Assembly: GCA_002205965.3 (NCBI GenBank)
Contig: NADL03000629.1
Coordinates: 1,736,001-1,800,000 of the forward strand
Reading direction: 5' to 3'
DNA: 64,000 bases
Origin: Kappaphycus alvarezii
Taxonomy: Eukaryota; Rhodophyta; Florideophyceae; Gigartinales; Solieriaceae
Program-made: the position numbers and the translations under genes
Notes under the pieces: model-generated
What the model was told of the DNA's origin: nothing
What the model saw: only the letters and a program-made list of their open reading frames with translations
Databases searched by the model: none
Shown: in pieces, positions 34,541-44,199 of the stretch
Layout of the letters: each line of letters opens with the position of its first letter
How positions within the stretch are numbered: position 1 is the first letter of the stretch

Positions 34541-34685
34541 GGGGTCAGGAATGATTCGGTCCAGACCAGAGGAGATAATCAACACCCGAACACCTCCTAC
34601 ACCACAATAGTCACACCAAAACACCCCTAACACCTCCCACACGAAAATACCCACACTAAACTACCAAGAACACCATAACGCGAAA

Positions 34686-34871
34686 TTGCCCTTCTCTTTT
34701 CTGTTGCCCTCAAATCAGTGCTATCTCTTGCCTTCTTGGACTTACGGTGTGCATAACGAGGTTCAAGAGGGCAATACCTATTACACTGCAGGTGTCACTT
34801 CTCTCTTTGGACTTTCGGTGCTTAGCTCGAAGTTCAAGGAGGCAATACCCTCAGTGACTGCTAAACTTTAA
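34686..34871 (+). CDS. hypothetical short ORF, first in the insertion
   Basis: A 61-codon frame (MPFSFLLPSNQCYLLP...). It contains an internal DNA duplication of about 47 bases (near 34728-34780 and 34800-34850: ggactt.cggtg, gttcaag.gggcaatacc). Unrecognised. It may be the N-terminal part of the zinc-finger protein downstream, separated by stops at 34870-34990. Confidence 0.3.
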   Translation: MPFSFLLPSNQCYLLPSWTYGVHNEVQEGNTYYTAGVTSLFGLSVLSSKFKEAIPSVTAKL

Positions 34872-35029
34872 ACCGCCCTGGTACTCGAAGGGAATGGTTT
34901 CAGGGATAAGGAGGCCATTGCGGACTTCAGAGGATCATTGAAGGTACCGGAAGCTCCGTCGGAGGGAGGAAAGAGAAGTTCTCGCCAGTAACTCCACCAA
35001 AGAGGAGAGGTCTACCATCACAGCCTACC

Positions 35030-35540
35030 AGAGGCCCCCCTCATTGACGAAGAGTCCGAAGAATACGAACAGGCTTCCATTCGTGCCGGATCTCCTTCAC
35101 AGGCTTCTAGCCACTCAAGACAGCCTTCCCACTCTCCACAGCCTTTGTCTTGTCCTCCTCACCGTAAAACGGCCCTTGGGTCTTCTTTCGCTGCTACATT
35201 CTCCGGGACCCAGGCCCGCATTGACTTTTTCTTTACTACAGCTTTCAAGGTTGCAACGGATCGGGAGAGAAGGGAGAGGAACAAAAAAGGCAAAAAGCCC
35301 AAATTACATTGTCGCATCTGCGACATCGATTTTGTAAGTTCCGGGAAACAGGCCGTCCACGAGGCTGGTGGGAAGCATCAGAGGGCAGAACAGAACAGAA
35401 CAGAGGTTAAGGGAGAGCAAGGTTCCCCCCGCGGTGTACCGAGTGCGATATTACTTTCGCCCAGGAGATCGACCTAGAGACCCACCGGCGCGGTAACAAG
35501 CACCTTAAGAGAGGTTCCTTTCTCGCCGAGAAGAGTCGTA
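35030..35540 (+). pseudogene. protein with two U1-type (C2H2) zinc fingers, -1 frame change between them
   Basis: An acidic start (IDEESEEYEQ) and a Ser/Gln/Pro stretch lead to a basic region (RERRERNKKGKKPK), then finger 1 at 35310-35378: C-x2-C-x12-H-x5-H (CRICDIDF...GGKH). Finger 2 at 35435-35503 has the same spacing (CTECDITF...GNKH) but lies in the -1 frame; a run of six C just before it is the likely slip or indel site. After finger 2 the frame stops at AEKSRN. U1/matrin-type fingers usually bind RNA or double-stranded RNA. A similar pair occurs at 46875-47047. Confidence 0.55.
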
Positions 35541-35693
35541 ATTAGAGTATTTTATTGAGCTAAAAGAAAAGAAAGAAAAAATAGAAATAAAAAAAGGAAA
35601 AAACGAAATAAAATTAGAATCCCTTAAAATAGAGATGCGAAACACAGAGCCCTTTCCTGTCCCTAACAAAAAATAGCACTCATACGGGGATTT

Positions 35694-36095
35694 TTTGGCC
35701 ATCTGAATACTCCATTATCATTACAAGATGATTATTGAGAGACTGAAAGAGCATTTTCTTGCCCAGGTGTGTTTACCAGACGTTGTGATATTTTTAGAAA
35801 ACGTGGAAGCCCATCAAGAACACATTATACAAGTGATGGGAAGAATATCGCTGTAAAAAATTGAGAATCAAAATTAGAAATTGTTTCTTCGCCCGAGCAT
35901 TCATGAAACTGTTGGGTCATATGGTGGACGGTGACGGTATCAAAGCTGATCTGGAAAAGGCATCTAGGATCAAAAAAAAATCCAAAATAATCACTAAGGA
36001 AATAAGTGCGTAGCTCTTTTAGTCTAAGGCCGTCCTGCAGAAAAAAATATCAAGAGTTTCTTCAAAACCACTATCTCTCTACACACTGTAACACA
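35694..36095 (+). pseudogene. Ty3/gypsy RT, C-terminal half
   Basis: FGHLNTPLSLQ, then MIIERLKEHFLAQVCLPDVVIFLENVEAHQEH, where LPDVVIF stands for the catalytic YLDDVVIF box (first Asp lost). HIIQVMGRI follows, then after stops FMKLLGHMVDGDGIKADLEKASRI, the conserved RT thumb entry (F-L-G-H-x-V-x-x-x-G-I-x-x-D). This is the other half of the 33640-34288 RT. Confidence 0.7.
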
Positions 36096-37160
36096 AAATC
36101 ATGGAGAGTTTAGGTGGAACTTAAAAAAGGGACAGGCCGTAAATAGAGCTGAAAAAGCTCTTTGAGTCACTCGCTCTCTTATATCCTTATTTTGAGAAGA
36201 CATATGTCGCCATTTTCGAATCACACTATGGATGTTGCCGGAATGAATTAAAAAGCTTGCGAAAAAGAGACTTTGGCCGTCTTCTTTGCGCTCAATAAAT
36301 TCCATGTCTATCTTCTGTGCACAGAAAAGTTTGCTAATTACATACCAATATGTTTTACGTGATTCTCCAGATGATAACGCTTTTCGTCACACTATTGCGC
36401 GCGAAAAAACTCTCGATCTCATAATTTGACGGTAACACAGAATCATTGCCAACTGAACAAGTCGCGGCACAAATCCTCTTATCAAATTTGTGTATCAATG
36501 ACTATACTTTTGTAGACAACTTGTAATTGGGAAACTATAATTGCAGCCGATGTATGTGACCTACAGGGAGCCCAGCTGCAAACCTTACTTAGTGAATGGG
36601 AAACTTAGGATGCAACTGATGAGCTTGGACTCACTATTATAGATGCGACACCAACAGAATTGAAACGGTCGGGCACTGTAGCTGCATCTCCTATCTATGT
36701 AAGATCAGATTATCAATATTTACAGGTACAAGGAGTAAGGCTCGACCTATTGAATGCCTCGTAGCTTCGAAGAGTGTATTATTTTGATGAAGTTATTGTT
36801 CTACCAACATTTATCGTGCAGATTTTCGTACCTCAAATATCCAAGATTTTAAGGTGGAGCAGTTCCAGAAGATGGTTACAATTGCTGAATACAGTCCAAT
36901 GAGAAAACGAAAAACATTTTATATGCGGAAATAGTATTCAATGAAATCGTTGAACCGAGTAGCCTTTCGTTCTGAATGCTGGATGCGTTTTTTAGAAATT
37001 GGAGCAGGTGAGGCTTTGAAAAGGTATCCGAAAAAACATACGCAAAAGTTTCTACTTCCTGTCCTGCTCCCGCTCGAAATGTGCGCATTCTCCTTGAAAC
37101 ACGGCCAAATATATACTAGTCAGTTTTTTTTGTCCCGAAATCTACAGAGATGACATTGGC
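36096..37160 (+). pseudogene. degenerate continuation of gypsy pol (probable RNase H)
   Basis: ELKKLFESLALLYPYFEKTYV (36150-36210) resembles the RNase H lead-in (LK..L.....L.YPDF.KP). Beyond this the frames are short; TDELGLTIIDATPTELKRSG and FNEIVEPSSLSF can be read but not identified. Confidence 0.35.
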
Positions 37161-37649
37161 ACTACTGGAATAATATGTTTTATGTCGAAAACTACCTTGA
37201 CCTTAAAGAAGATGGTCAATTATAGGTTATTCTGTAAATACAATTGAGCCCAATTGCTTAGGCAGTTTAATGTCACGAGCGACAAAATCAAAAATGAGAT
37301 ATTTATTTAGAACAAAATCTGTCCAATTAACGAGAAATCTGCGGCCACATGTTGCTTGAGAAATATTTCTCATGGTATGAATAAAAATGAAGTAGTTTGG
37401 GAGTGACTAAATTTGAACACATAGAAGATTTTTGTTCCTTTTAATTGAAAACAGAAAGATAAAGCTCAATAGGTCAATGATAGTACAATGGGAAGCAAAA
37501 GTAAGAAAAACTTCAGGAGAGCCCCAATACTTGCCTGAATGAGTTCTAAAATGAGATGAAAACAAAATGATCAAGGAGTACTTTTTGAGCCAGGGTATGA
37601 AATAAATCACTACAGAGGATAACAGTGGACTGCAAATACGGCCCAAATG

Positions 37650-38021
37650 TAATGGACAAATCGCCCGTCAGAAATTTCCATAAAAATAATTTTACAGCAA
37701 TTAGTTGTACAGTAGTTGGCCTATATAACAGTCAGTACTGTAAAGTAGGTCCTGCCAATGGTTTCATTACAAGTACAGAGGACTCCCAACCTTTCCATTA
37801 CTCACATTAAACCAACCCAATTCCCCCGGCTGGCACCCTTCCGCTCGGACTTTGCCAACCGGGTTGCGACTGGTATTGCCGCAAGGACAGCCATTCAGAT
37901 TGCTGATGCGCAGCGAACATTGTTCGCTCGTCACGCGGCGAAACTCGTCCAGAATAAAGCCAGTTGTTTGTTGGAAGGAGTTTTGAGCGACACTTAGGCC
38001 GCAACTTGAAATTGTGTATAC
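37650..38021. repeat. TACAG-rich repeat flanking the Harbinger element
   Basis: 37700-37750 (gttgtacagtagttgg, agt.actgtaaagt) resembles 10035-10080 in the end of unit A. From 37831 to 38000 a GC-richer segment with a possible frame (FANRVATGIAARTAIQIADA) is unrecognised. The Harbinger element inserted next to this sequence. Confidence 0.4.
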
Positions 38022-38024
38022 AGT

Positions 38025-38042
38025 AGAGTTGTCCGCAAAGTA
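38025..38042 (+). repeat. left terminal inverted repeat of Harbinger element
   Basis: 18 bp, identical to the reverse complement of 40751-40768; preceded by AGT. Confidence 0.9.
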
Positions 38043-38048
38043 CGTAAA

Positions 38049-39404
38049 TTGCGAGTTTTTCCCGAAAATAATCAAAACGGGATTTTAATGTTGACTGAAT
38101 TTCGAACTAGTTTGGGCAAACTCACAAGGCCTCCAAAACTCGAAAATAAAATTTCCGAGTTTTCTCGACTCACATTGGGCTCCGATGACTCGCACAAAAA
38201 GCAGCCCCAAAGCACACTCAACAACAGCCCCGCTCTCAAACCCCCAACCGACCCCAACCATCCTCCTCTATCGATCACAAAGAGCTTCCGAAAGCACTTT
38301 AATCTTCCCAACAACACTCCCACTCTGAAACCTTCCCAAAACCCACCTTTCTGTCCTCCTTTATCCGTCACTGCCTCCAGTCAAGCTTTCCTTACGATGA
38401 ACCCTGAGCGAGGTGACCGAGCAGTCCGTCAAATGGATGCCACCGATAGATACCAAGACGGTATTGCAGCCGTGCTGGAATCTACTACTATCCCTGTGCC
38501 TCTTGACGATGTACCCCTGAACGACAGCAATGTGCCCCCCGAAACCAAACTGGTATCTCCGTGCCCATCTGCACCTCATGTTAGGAGGCGCGCCGCGAAT
38601 GAGGGCCTAGAAGGGCCTTATGCGAAAAAATCGCGACTGAGTGCTGTAAGTGCCGACGCTCTTGTGGTTTTGACCGCAAGTTACAATCGACACTTTGCGG
38701 AATACTGCCGTGGGCGGAAGCGGGTAGTTCAAAAGGTGCCGGGGTTGGTCTGGAAACTCTTTTATCAAGACTATTTAAAGGGTCATGATGCAAAGTGCAA
38801 GGCTACGGGTAATAGCGGGGAGAAGGCTAAGCTGCCAGCAGAGCGAGTTCTTCAGGATTCCCTTCGATCAGCGCTCAGAGAGATAGGAACTGGGGTCTCT
38901 GACTTGGCAGAGTGTGGTTTAAATAAGGCCACAGTGCAGGATGTCGACATGTTGCGGCGCCTCAAAGAATCGGATACCTATAACAAGAAGAAAATGAGCA
39001 GCTTCCGGGAGCATTTAGTATCCGGTTCGAGCAGTAACACTGGCAGCAATAATGTTGGATCAGAAAGAAGTGGGGTAGAGGTGAAGTTCAAGACCAAGAA
39101 GGAGTTGTTAGAGGGTGCGGTGACCGCCATTTCGGACATGACGAAAACCATTTCCAGCGGTACTACGGACCTAGTAGCGGCTCTTGAGCAACAAAATACT
39201 GTTATCAAGAATGACTTGGAGGACAAAAAAGCCCTGCGAGATAGACAGCGAGCGAACCTTAATGCTCAGCTGGAAGCACACAACAGCGCAGAGATCGATC
39301 GCAAGATAAACAGGCTGATAAAGCTCCGGGATAATATGTTCATAACAGAAGAAAAGTTTAAGGAACGGATTCTGCTTTCACAAATCTGTAGAACTTATCA
39401 ATAG
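38049..39404 (+). CDS. Harbinger accessory protein (position of the Myb-like DNA-binding partner)
   Basis: A 451-codon uninterrupted frame. The first Met is only a few bases inside the inverted repeat, so Met-117 at 38397 (MNPERGDR) may be the true start. The N-terminal region is Pro-rich with an imperfect 30-residue duplication (NSPALKPP... and NTPTLKPS...). Then comes a conserved-looking helical segment (residues about 205-245, ASYNRHFAEYCRGRKR) that could be the DNA-binding part, a Ser-rich spacer, and a long C-terminal coiled coil. The C-terminal coiled coil ends IDRKINRLIKLRD, with NMFITEEKFKERILL resembling a SHOCT-like tail. In this superfamily the second ORF binds the inverted repeats and helps the transposase enter the nucleus. 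No clear Myb/SANT Trp pattern was found. Confidence 0.65.
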   Translation: MRVFPENNQNGILMLTEFRTSLGKLTRPPKLENKISEFSRLTLGSDDSHKKQPQSTLNNSPALKPPTDPNHPPLSITKSFRKHFNLPNNTPTLKPSQNPPFCPPLSVTASSQAFLTMNPERGDRAVRQMDATDRYQDGIAAVLESTTIPVPLDDVPLNDSNVPPETKLVSPCPSAPHVRRRAANEGLEGPYAKKSRLSAVSADALVVLTASYNRHFAEYCRGRKRVVQKVPGLVWKLFYQDYLKGHDAKCKATGNSGEKAKLPAERVLQDSLRSALREIGTGVSDLAECGLNKATVQDVDMLRRLKESDTYNKKKMSSFREHLVSGSSSNTGSNNVGSERSGVEVKFKTKKELLEGAVTAISDMTKTISSGTTDLVAALEQQNTVIKNDLEDKKALRDRQRANLNAQLEAHNSAEIDRKINRLIKLRDNMFITEEKFKERILLSQICRTYQ

Positions 39405-39445
39405 GTGTTTGTTATTATAAAACTATAGCTTACCTCATCATCTCA

Positions 39446-40661
39446 TCACGAATCGATAAAACCCCATGATCCTCCCTCGCTGGCACTCTCCTCAATAGAA
39501 GAACTTAAATTTTGCCGGCGTCTATGAAGGAAGTTAGTTAGAATGGCTGCTGTACGAAAGGGGAGATCAAATGTGGAGCGGCGGTTAGGACATGTGTCCA
39601 GAAACTTTTTGAACTTCATCTTGAGTCCCCCTATACCCCACTCAACAGATACACGGTAACCAGCGTGCATCTTATTAAAGGCCCGAATGATTGGGTCATT
39701 AATATCACTGACCTCACGAGAATCTAGTCTCCTCATTATGAAATGATCCAGACCCATGTATCTAGGGTCACCTAATAGGTACTCGAGAGGATGTGGACTT
39801 TCAGCATCCACCTCGAAATATTCTTGCCAATTAGAGGCTAGCTCTGTCTCTCTCAGAACATGCGAATCGTGAAAGGAGCCAGCGTAGCCTCCAGAAACGT
39901 AGATAAAAAAGCCGTCATGGTCAATGATGACTACATTGTTGAAACAGTAGATCTTCTTCCGCCCATTAAAATACAAACGATGATCAGAACATGTCGGGCG
40001 TTTAATTTTACAAAGCGTCCCATCCACATGCCCAATACACCCTGGGAGAGCCGGAATACGATTTCGCAGCTCCGCACGGCGTTGCGGGGAAGGCCATGAA
40101 ATTTCCGAAACTAAGATCTCGCATATGGTTTCAGAAACAAATGCGGTATCATTGTGCAGAGATGTGCGAGAGCAGTTCCAAGAAGAGGATTCATACCTTA
40201 TGGTGTCATTATGTCGTAGGTATAAAACTGTAGATAGCAGACGATCCTGTGGTGTGAGCTTGGATGGACGTCCAACCATTACCCGTGCGTTTCGTGTCGA
40301 GCGTGCTCTTAAGAGTAGCGCAGGGCAAACAACGGATGCAAGAGACTTAAACTCGCCAGGGTAAAAGCCAGTTATGGTCTTAAATAGGGATACATGGGAG
40401 GTCAGAAGGCTCTGTAGTCGCTCCGTCTTCGGATATTCGGGTTAACAGAAAAGTCACCATCAGCATCTAAGCCAACCTCCTCACAAATAATGCGAGGAAG
40501 TTTACAAGCGGAAGAGGCAGCAGAATAGAATGCAAGTGTTTGGCTCACTACTATGAGCGCGAGAGAGGAATGCGGCTCAGAATCTTCCTCATCCTTCTCA
40601 CAGTATGCGATGTTAGACGTTTGGGAGATGGAGCAAGATAGATGTGGATGACCAAGTGAAG
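39446..40661 (-). pseudogene. PIF/Harbinger DDE transposase (intact core, one frameshift upstream)
   Basis: From 40279 to 39446 the frame is open for 277 codons. It has GHVDGTLCKIKRP (first Asp), GGYAGSFHDSHVLRE (second Asp region), LLGDPRYMG and VSVEWGIGGLKMKFKKF (Glu), then FRTAAILTNFLHRRR. This is the full DDE_4 triad. The frame stays open upstream to about 40430 (LLTSHVSLFKTITGFYPGEFKSL). From about 40425 to 40660 a second open frame reads FYSAASSACKLPRIICEEVG and NPNIRRRSDY. A 1-nt shift near 40420-40435 joins them, so the N-terminal region is broken or holds a small intron. The enzyme excises and reinserts the element at 3-bp targets. Confidence 0.85.
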
Positions 40662-40750
40662 AGGCGACTGAAATTTTTGCGAGTTTTGTCCAAATGTACC
40701 TGACTTTGCGGACAGAAAATTTAGAACGAGTTTTGAATGAAATCTCGTTT

Positions 40751-40768
40751 TACTTTGCGGACAACTCT
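40751..40768 (-). repeat. right terminal inverted repeat of Harbinger element
   Basis: 18 bp, perfect inverted match to 38025-38042; followed by AGT. Confidence 0.9.
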
Positions 40769-41408
40769 AGTGTATTCCAGAGAACCTCCGTTCTGAGCGT
40801 ATGTACAGTAAGTGATTCCCCTTTTTACAGTAGTCCTAGTCTGCGATTGCTCTTAGCAGGAAAATTACGCATACCAACCCATTCAAGTAAACCCAATTCA
40901 CCCAATTCCCCCCCCCTGTACATCTACAGTACAGTAATGTACTGTAGATGTCCGCCATGTTGACCGAGTTACTGTCTTTGTTGTATAGTACTGTACAGTG
41001 CAATGCAACGTACAGTATAGTACCTGTGGTCTGGTGGTCCGTCCCAACGATATGGGATGTGCACGGGTGTTGTTGGTCAGCAATAGTCGTCCGAAATATA
41101 AACGAAATTTTAGACCACGCAGATCCCCTCGAAAAACTTCGCCAATTATGGTTGGTCACGCCAATCATACCATCATGTTTATGTTCATAATTTAACATAT
41201 GGACAACAATTTTGGCCAGTTTACCTTATTCTTACTCTCCGCTACGATGCTGTAACCAACCGAAGAGATGGCTAGGAACGGTACAAATGACAGGGAAATG
41301 GAAAATTAGAGCGAGACTATGATTCAATCAATATTTTGTCCTCGTTTGAACGGCTATAATATCAAGAAACTCAAACTCCTTTCTTAAAACACGAAGAAAA
41401 ATAACAAA

Positions 41409-42080
41409 TCAACAAAAACTGGGAAGAGTTAATATCCAATACATGAATTGTGTCCATTGTGGATTACTGTACTCCTTTGTGCACCTAACGAAAGGCAGTT
41501 TTCCTTCTCTCTTTGACGAATAAGTTCCACTTGCACAGAAGTCCAAATTCGACATTGCAATCATGATCATCCACTTCGCATCAATATTCAGGAAAAAGCA
41601 TGGAAGAAAAATGCACTTGTACGTTGTTTTCAAGACATTTTCAATTCCAGAACTCATGACCATGTATTGCACTTTCACGTACAGCAAGAGACGTTCCGCG
41701 GCACATTTCTCACCTGGCGCCTCCGTTTGTCTTCTGAAGTAGCTTCATACTTTTGTTCTTTTGCAACGCATCCACTTCGTGCAATCACGACGAGTGCCCT
41801 CGAAACTGTAGTGCTTGACTATGTACACCACTGCAGACATGCAGTTCCAGGCGTCCATCCCGTATGGATGTGTGGCTCGGCTTGTTCCACTGCTTGGTCG
41901 CCAGTTAAATCTCAAGTGCAGCTCGAGATATCGACGCCAACTTCCTCGCTCATCCAAGTAGAGCCAGCACAGTTCTGTATTACAGTACTCTATAGTATTG
42001 CCACACGGAATCAGGGACGTCGACGTACTCTGTCCCAATCCGAGCCACTTGTGAGCCAGCGGTGCCCTGCGTTCCATTTG
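41409..42080 (-). pseudogene. downstream ORF region of unit B (broken)
   Basis: Homologous to the 187-190 residue ORF of units A and C, but only parts remain in frame: SGIENVLKTTYKC, KWMIMIAMSNLDFCASGTY and GKLPFVR (41409-41687). The 41745-42077 frame corresponds to the segment between PB1 and that ORF. No function recognised. Confidence 0.35.
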
Positions 42081-42155
42081 TCCTCACTTCGGCTGATGAA
42101 CGTTACCACTCGACAATGCCCTCCGAGGTGCGCCGCTGACGGCGGCCAGATTGCA

Positions 42156-43393
42156 TCATAATGGGTTCTCCTCGCCGACTTTGCCGTCCACTAACCATGT
42201 CTTTCCTATCCCCACCCGAAGTGCGGTGTGTCGATTGCTAGCAAACTGTGCTGTGTTGTGTTCTTCCGCGACACTGTCCTCGTTCTTTATCCATGTTTTC
42301 TTATCCTCGCGCAGATACGAGATAGTCACGTCTCGCTCATTCAACCTATGCATCGGAGCAAGCGTATTCCTGAATTCAGCGAAAGTCATGCCTCCCACAC
42401 GCAATGAGCTTGCGGATACTCCGTAGTTCACCTTGACCCCTTTTCCATGCCCCTGGTTAGCTGGGCTGTATTGGGCAGCATGTGCCATCATAGAATGCAT
42501 CATGTTACCAGTGGCCGTATTTTGCCTACACTCCCCACGTGATTAGAGTTTGGAGGCACTTCGCGTTCACCCCGCGGAGGGACGCTTCGCGTAGCCTGGG
42601 CTTTCTCTGAACCATAAAATTGTAAGTCTGCTTTTGCTTTCTTGCAGTGGCGGACGTGAGCATTGCTGTCAGCCTCTGCAGTCTCGTGACCACGCTCCCT
42701 TTTCCCGGTGATCTTGTTGCGGCCCAGAGTCTGGTCCGCGGGCACAGTTTTCCGGACTCCGTCTTCCGCTTCTGCCCACGGTCCAACCGGGCGAGCACAA
42801 CGGATGCCACCGCTCGCTTCTGCCCGGGAGTTGGTTATTATGACTTTGCTCCACCACGTTCTTTTCAATACTGAAAAGGCACCGTGTGGCGCTTGGTACA
42901 GCACCATTCTCCGCTCGGCGTACCTTGTAAAACAAAGCTTCCACAAAGTCGGTGCCCCGTCTGGACCATCCATCATTGCTGGCCTGACGCATTCAGCAAC
43001 TTTGCAGTTTCGAGACCCACGCTCATGGCCGCTTGCCAACCTTGAGGCTTTGTTTTTCCAGGTGATGGAAGGGTGCAAGTGTTCATCGACGGAGGGTTGA
43101 CGAGCTCCCTGTATTATTTCCACAATCGGCCTCAAGAGATTCCTTCGCTGTCCCGACCCTCCCAAATGGTGGAACCCAACATGTCTAACAGCAAACGAGG
43201 CACGTTCGAAAATCACTGAAACTTCCTTGGAATGGGCATCTTGATACAGCTGCAGCTGATAGTTGCGATATTTGTAGTGACACTGACCGCACAACGTGTT
43301 CAGACCGTCAGGGCCAGTACTGAATTGCGTCGTGTTAGTTGCACGACAGGTTGGGACTTTGCAGCGCTTCACGCAAACAAGGGGAAGTTTCAT
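42156..43393 (-). CDS. GATA-GATA-PB1 protein, unit B (most open copy)
   Basis: Exon 1 is 43393-42530 (288 codons, no stop) and exon 2 is 42452-42156 (98 codons plus stop), joined in phase 0 across a 77-nt intron, giving 386 residues. Start at 43393 is the Met shared with the other units; the frame is open back to 43753, but that text is less conserved. Finger 1 (43280-43363) keeps all four Cys. Finger 2 (42932-43006) has GPDGAPTLWKLC, where the third Cys is Trp, so it is probably non-functional. Basic stretches (KRTWWSKV, GKRERGHE, HCKKAKAD) may be nuclear signals. The PB1 domain has VKVNYG and SYLREDKKTWIKNED, a partly eroded acidic loop. Likely a nuclear regulator or its relic. Confidence 0.55.
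42453..42529 (-). other. intron of unit B GATA/PB1 gene (77 nt)
   Basis: Donor GTAGGC, acceptor GCTAACCAG; joins NSNHVGS to GHGKGVKVNYG. Same length and position as in A and C. Confidence 0.6.
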
Positions 43394-43554
43394 GCCCGTG
43401 CCCGTCTTGCAAAGGCTGCTCCCCGATGAGGCTGCAGTTCCTTCGGATACAGGAAAGATATCGCGAGAGGAGAACGACACTGCGTTGCAAACAGTTCTGT
43501 TCCCAGAAGTACCCACTCTGTCGCGGGTTGATTTGGTGCAACCGAAGTCGACAT

Positions 43555-43566
43555 GGTATAAATACC
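43555..43566. promoter_or_regulatory. conserved TATA-like palindrome, unit B
   Basis: GGTATAAATACC, 162 bases upstream of the shared Met, as in A and C. Confidence 0.35.
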
Positions 43567-44081
43567 TATTGATCAGGGGGCATTGGTGCGCGATTATGCA
43601 GCCCTGCAATTTGAATGATCTATACCGCGCTGAGCTGTGCTGAACCGCGCTGAACCGCGCTGAACCACAGTGAAAAGTTGGCAATTTTGTGCAACTTGTA
43701 ATTTGCAATAACGGGGGGAAGCGGTGACCTCTTATTCCAACCGGGAAATGCAAAATTGGAATTCATTGGCAAAAGGATATGACACCGTTACGACCGTACG
43801 ACGCACTTTACTGTGCAGTGCAGACAAAGTTCGAATTAAATAAAAGATCTTTCTTTTGTTCTCGAATTAAAAATGTGACATTCCCGTCGGTGGATAAAAG
43901 GGGGGGAAGTGCGATGTGATTTTATATTTGAAAGATATGGTCGGTTGTGGCCCGGAATATCCCACAGGTTGCCTAAAACGCTTGAGTTTCAAGCAACCGC
44001 TGCGGTACTGTACTGTATCATACCGCGCATTCATTCCGCTTTTTTTCGCTGATTTCTCGGGTTCTGCATTGCATCGTCCAT

Positions 44082-44121
44082 ATTGTACAGTACAGTACAA
44101 CTCAGTACAGTACAGTACTGA
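44082..44121. repeat. TACAG microsatellite
   Basis: Runs of gtacagtacagtac and cagtacagtacagtact in the upstream flank of unit B, parallel to 13195-13300 in unit A. Confidence 0.6.
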
Positions 44122-44199
44122 ACGCCATGAAACTGACGAACGGTTGTTGAGGGCTATTCGGGGCTACTAGATGCTACTTACAGTCGCTGTTTTCACCTC

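Larger units (their letters stand above)
34289..35693 (+). mobile_element. 1.4-kb insertion inside gypsy RT, with hairpin, TATA box and zinc-finger ORF
   Basis: The RT reads VVVLP up to 34288 and FGHLNTP from 35694, so these about 1405 bases are inserted between codons of one motif. Inside are a 16-bp hairpin (34304-34398), TATAAATA (34533-34540), an A/C-rich leader, coding text with two U1-type zinc fingers, and an A-rich end (35550-35630). No inverted termini or target duplication was found, so the class is undetermined; an A-rich 3' end may mean retrotransposition. Confidence 0.55.
38025..40768. mobile_element. PIF/Harbinger DNA transposon, near intact, 2744 bp
   Basis: Perfect 18-bp terminal inverted repeats, AGAGTTGTCCGCAAAGTA at 38025-38042 and its reverse complement at 40751-40768, are flanked by the 3-bp duplication AGT (38022-38024 and 40769-40771). 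Three-bp duplications are a PIF/Harbinger hallmark. Inside are two ORFs pointing toward each other: an accessory protein (+) and a DDE transposase (-), the standard two-gene layout of the superfamily. Extra gcgagttt-type words sit near both ends. It is the least decayed element in the window. Confidence 0.88.

Noticed and set aside
36876..37153. Opposed 70-codon frames on both strands
   Set aside because: No motif in either; the region lies in decayed gypsy pol and the frames are short.
42500..43753. 417-codon frame of unit B used whole, from 43753 to the stop at 42500
   Set aside because: The N-terminal 120 codons lie upstream of the shared Met in the promoter-like block, and the last codons (VGKIRPLVT) are intron sequence.
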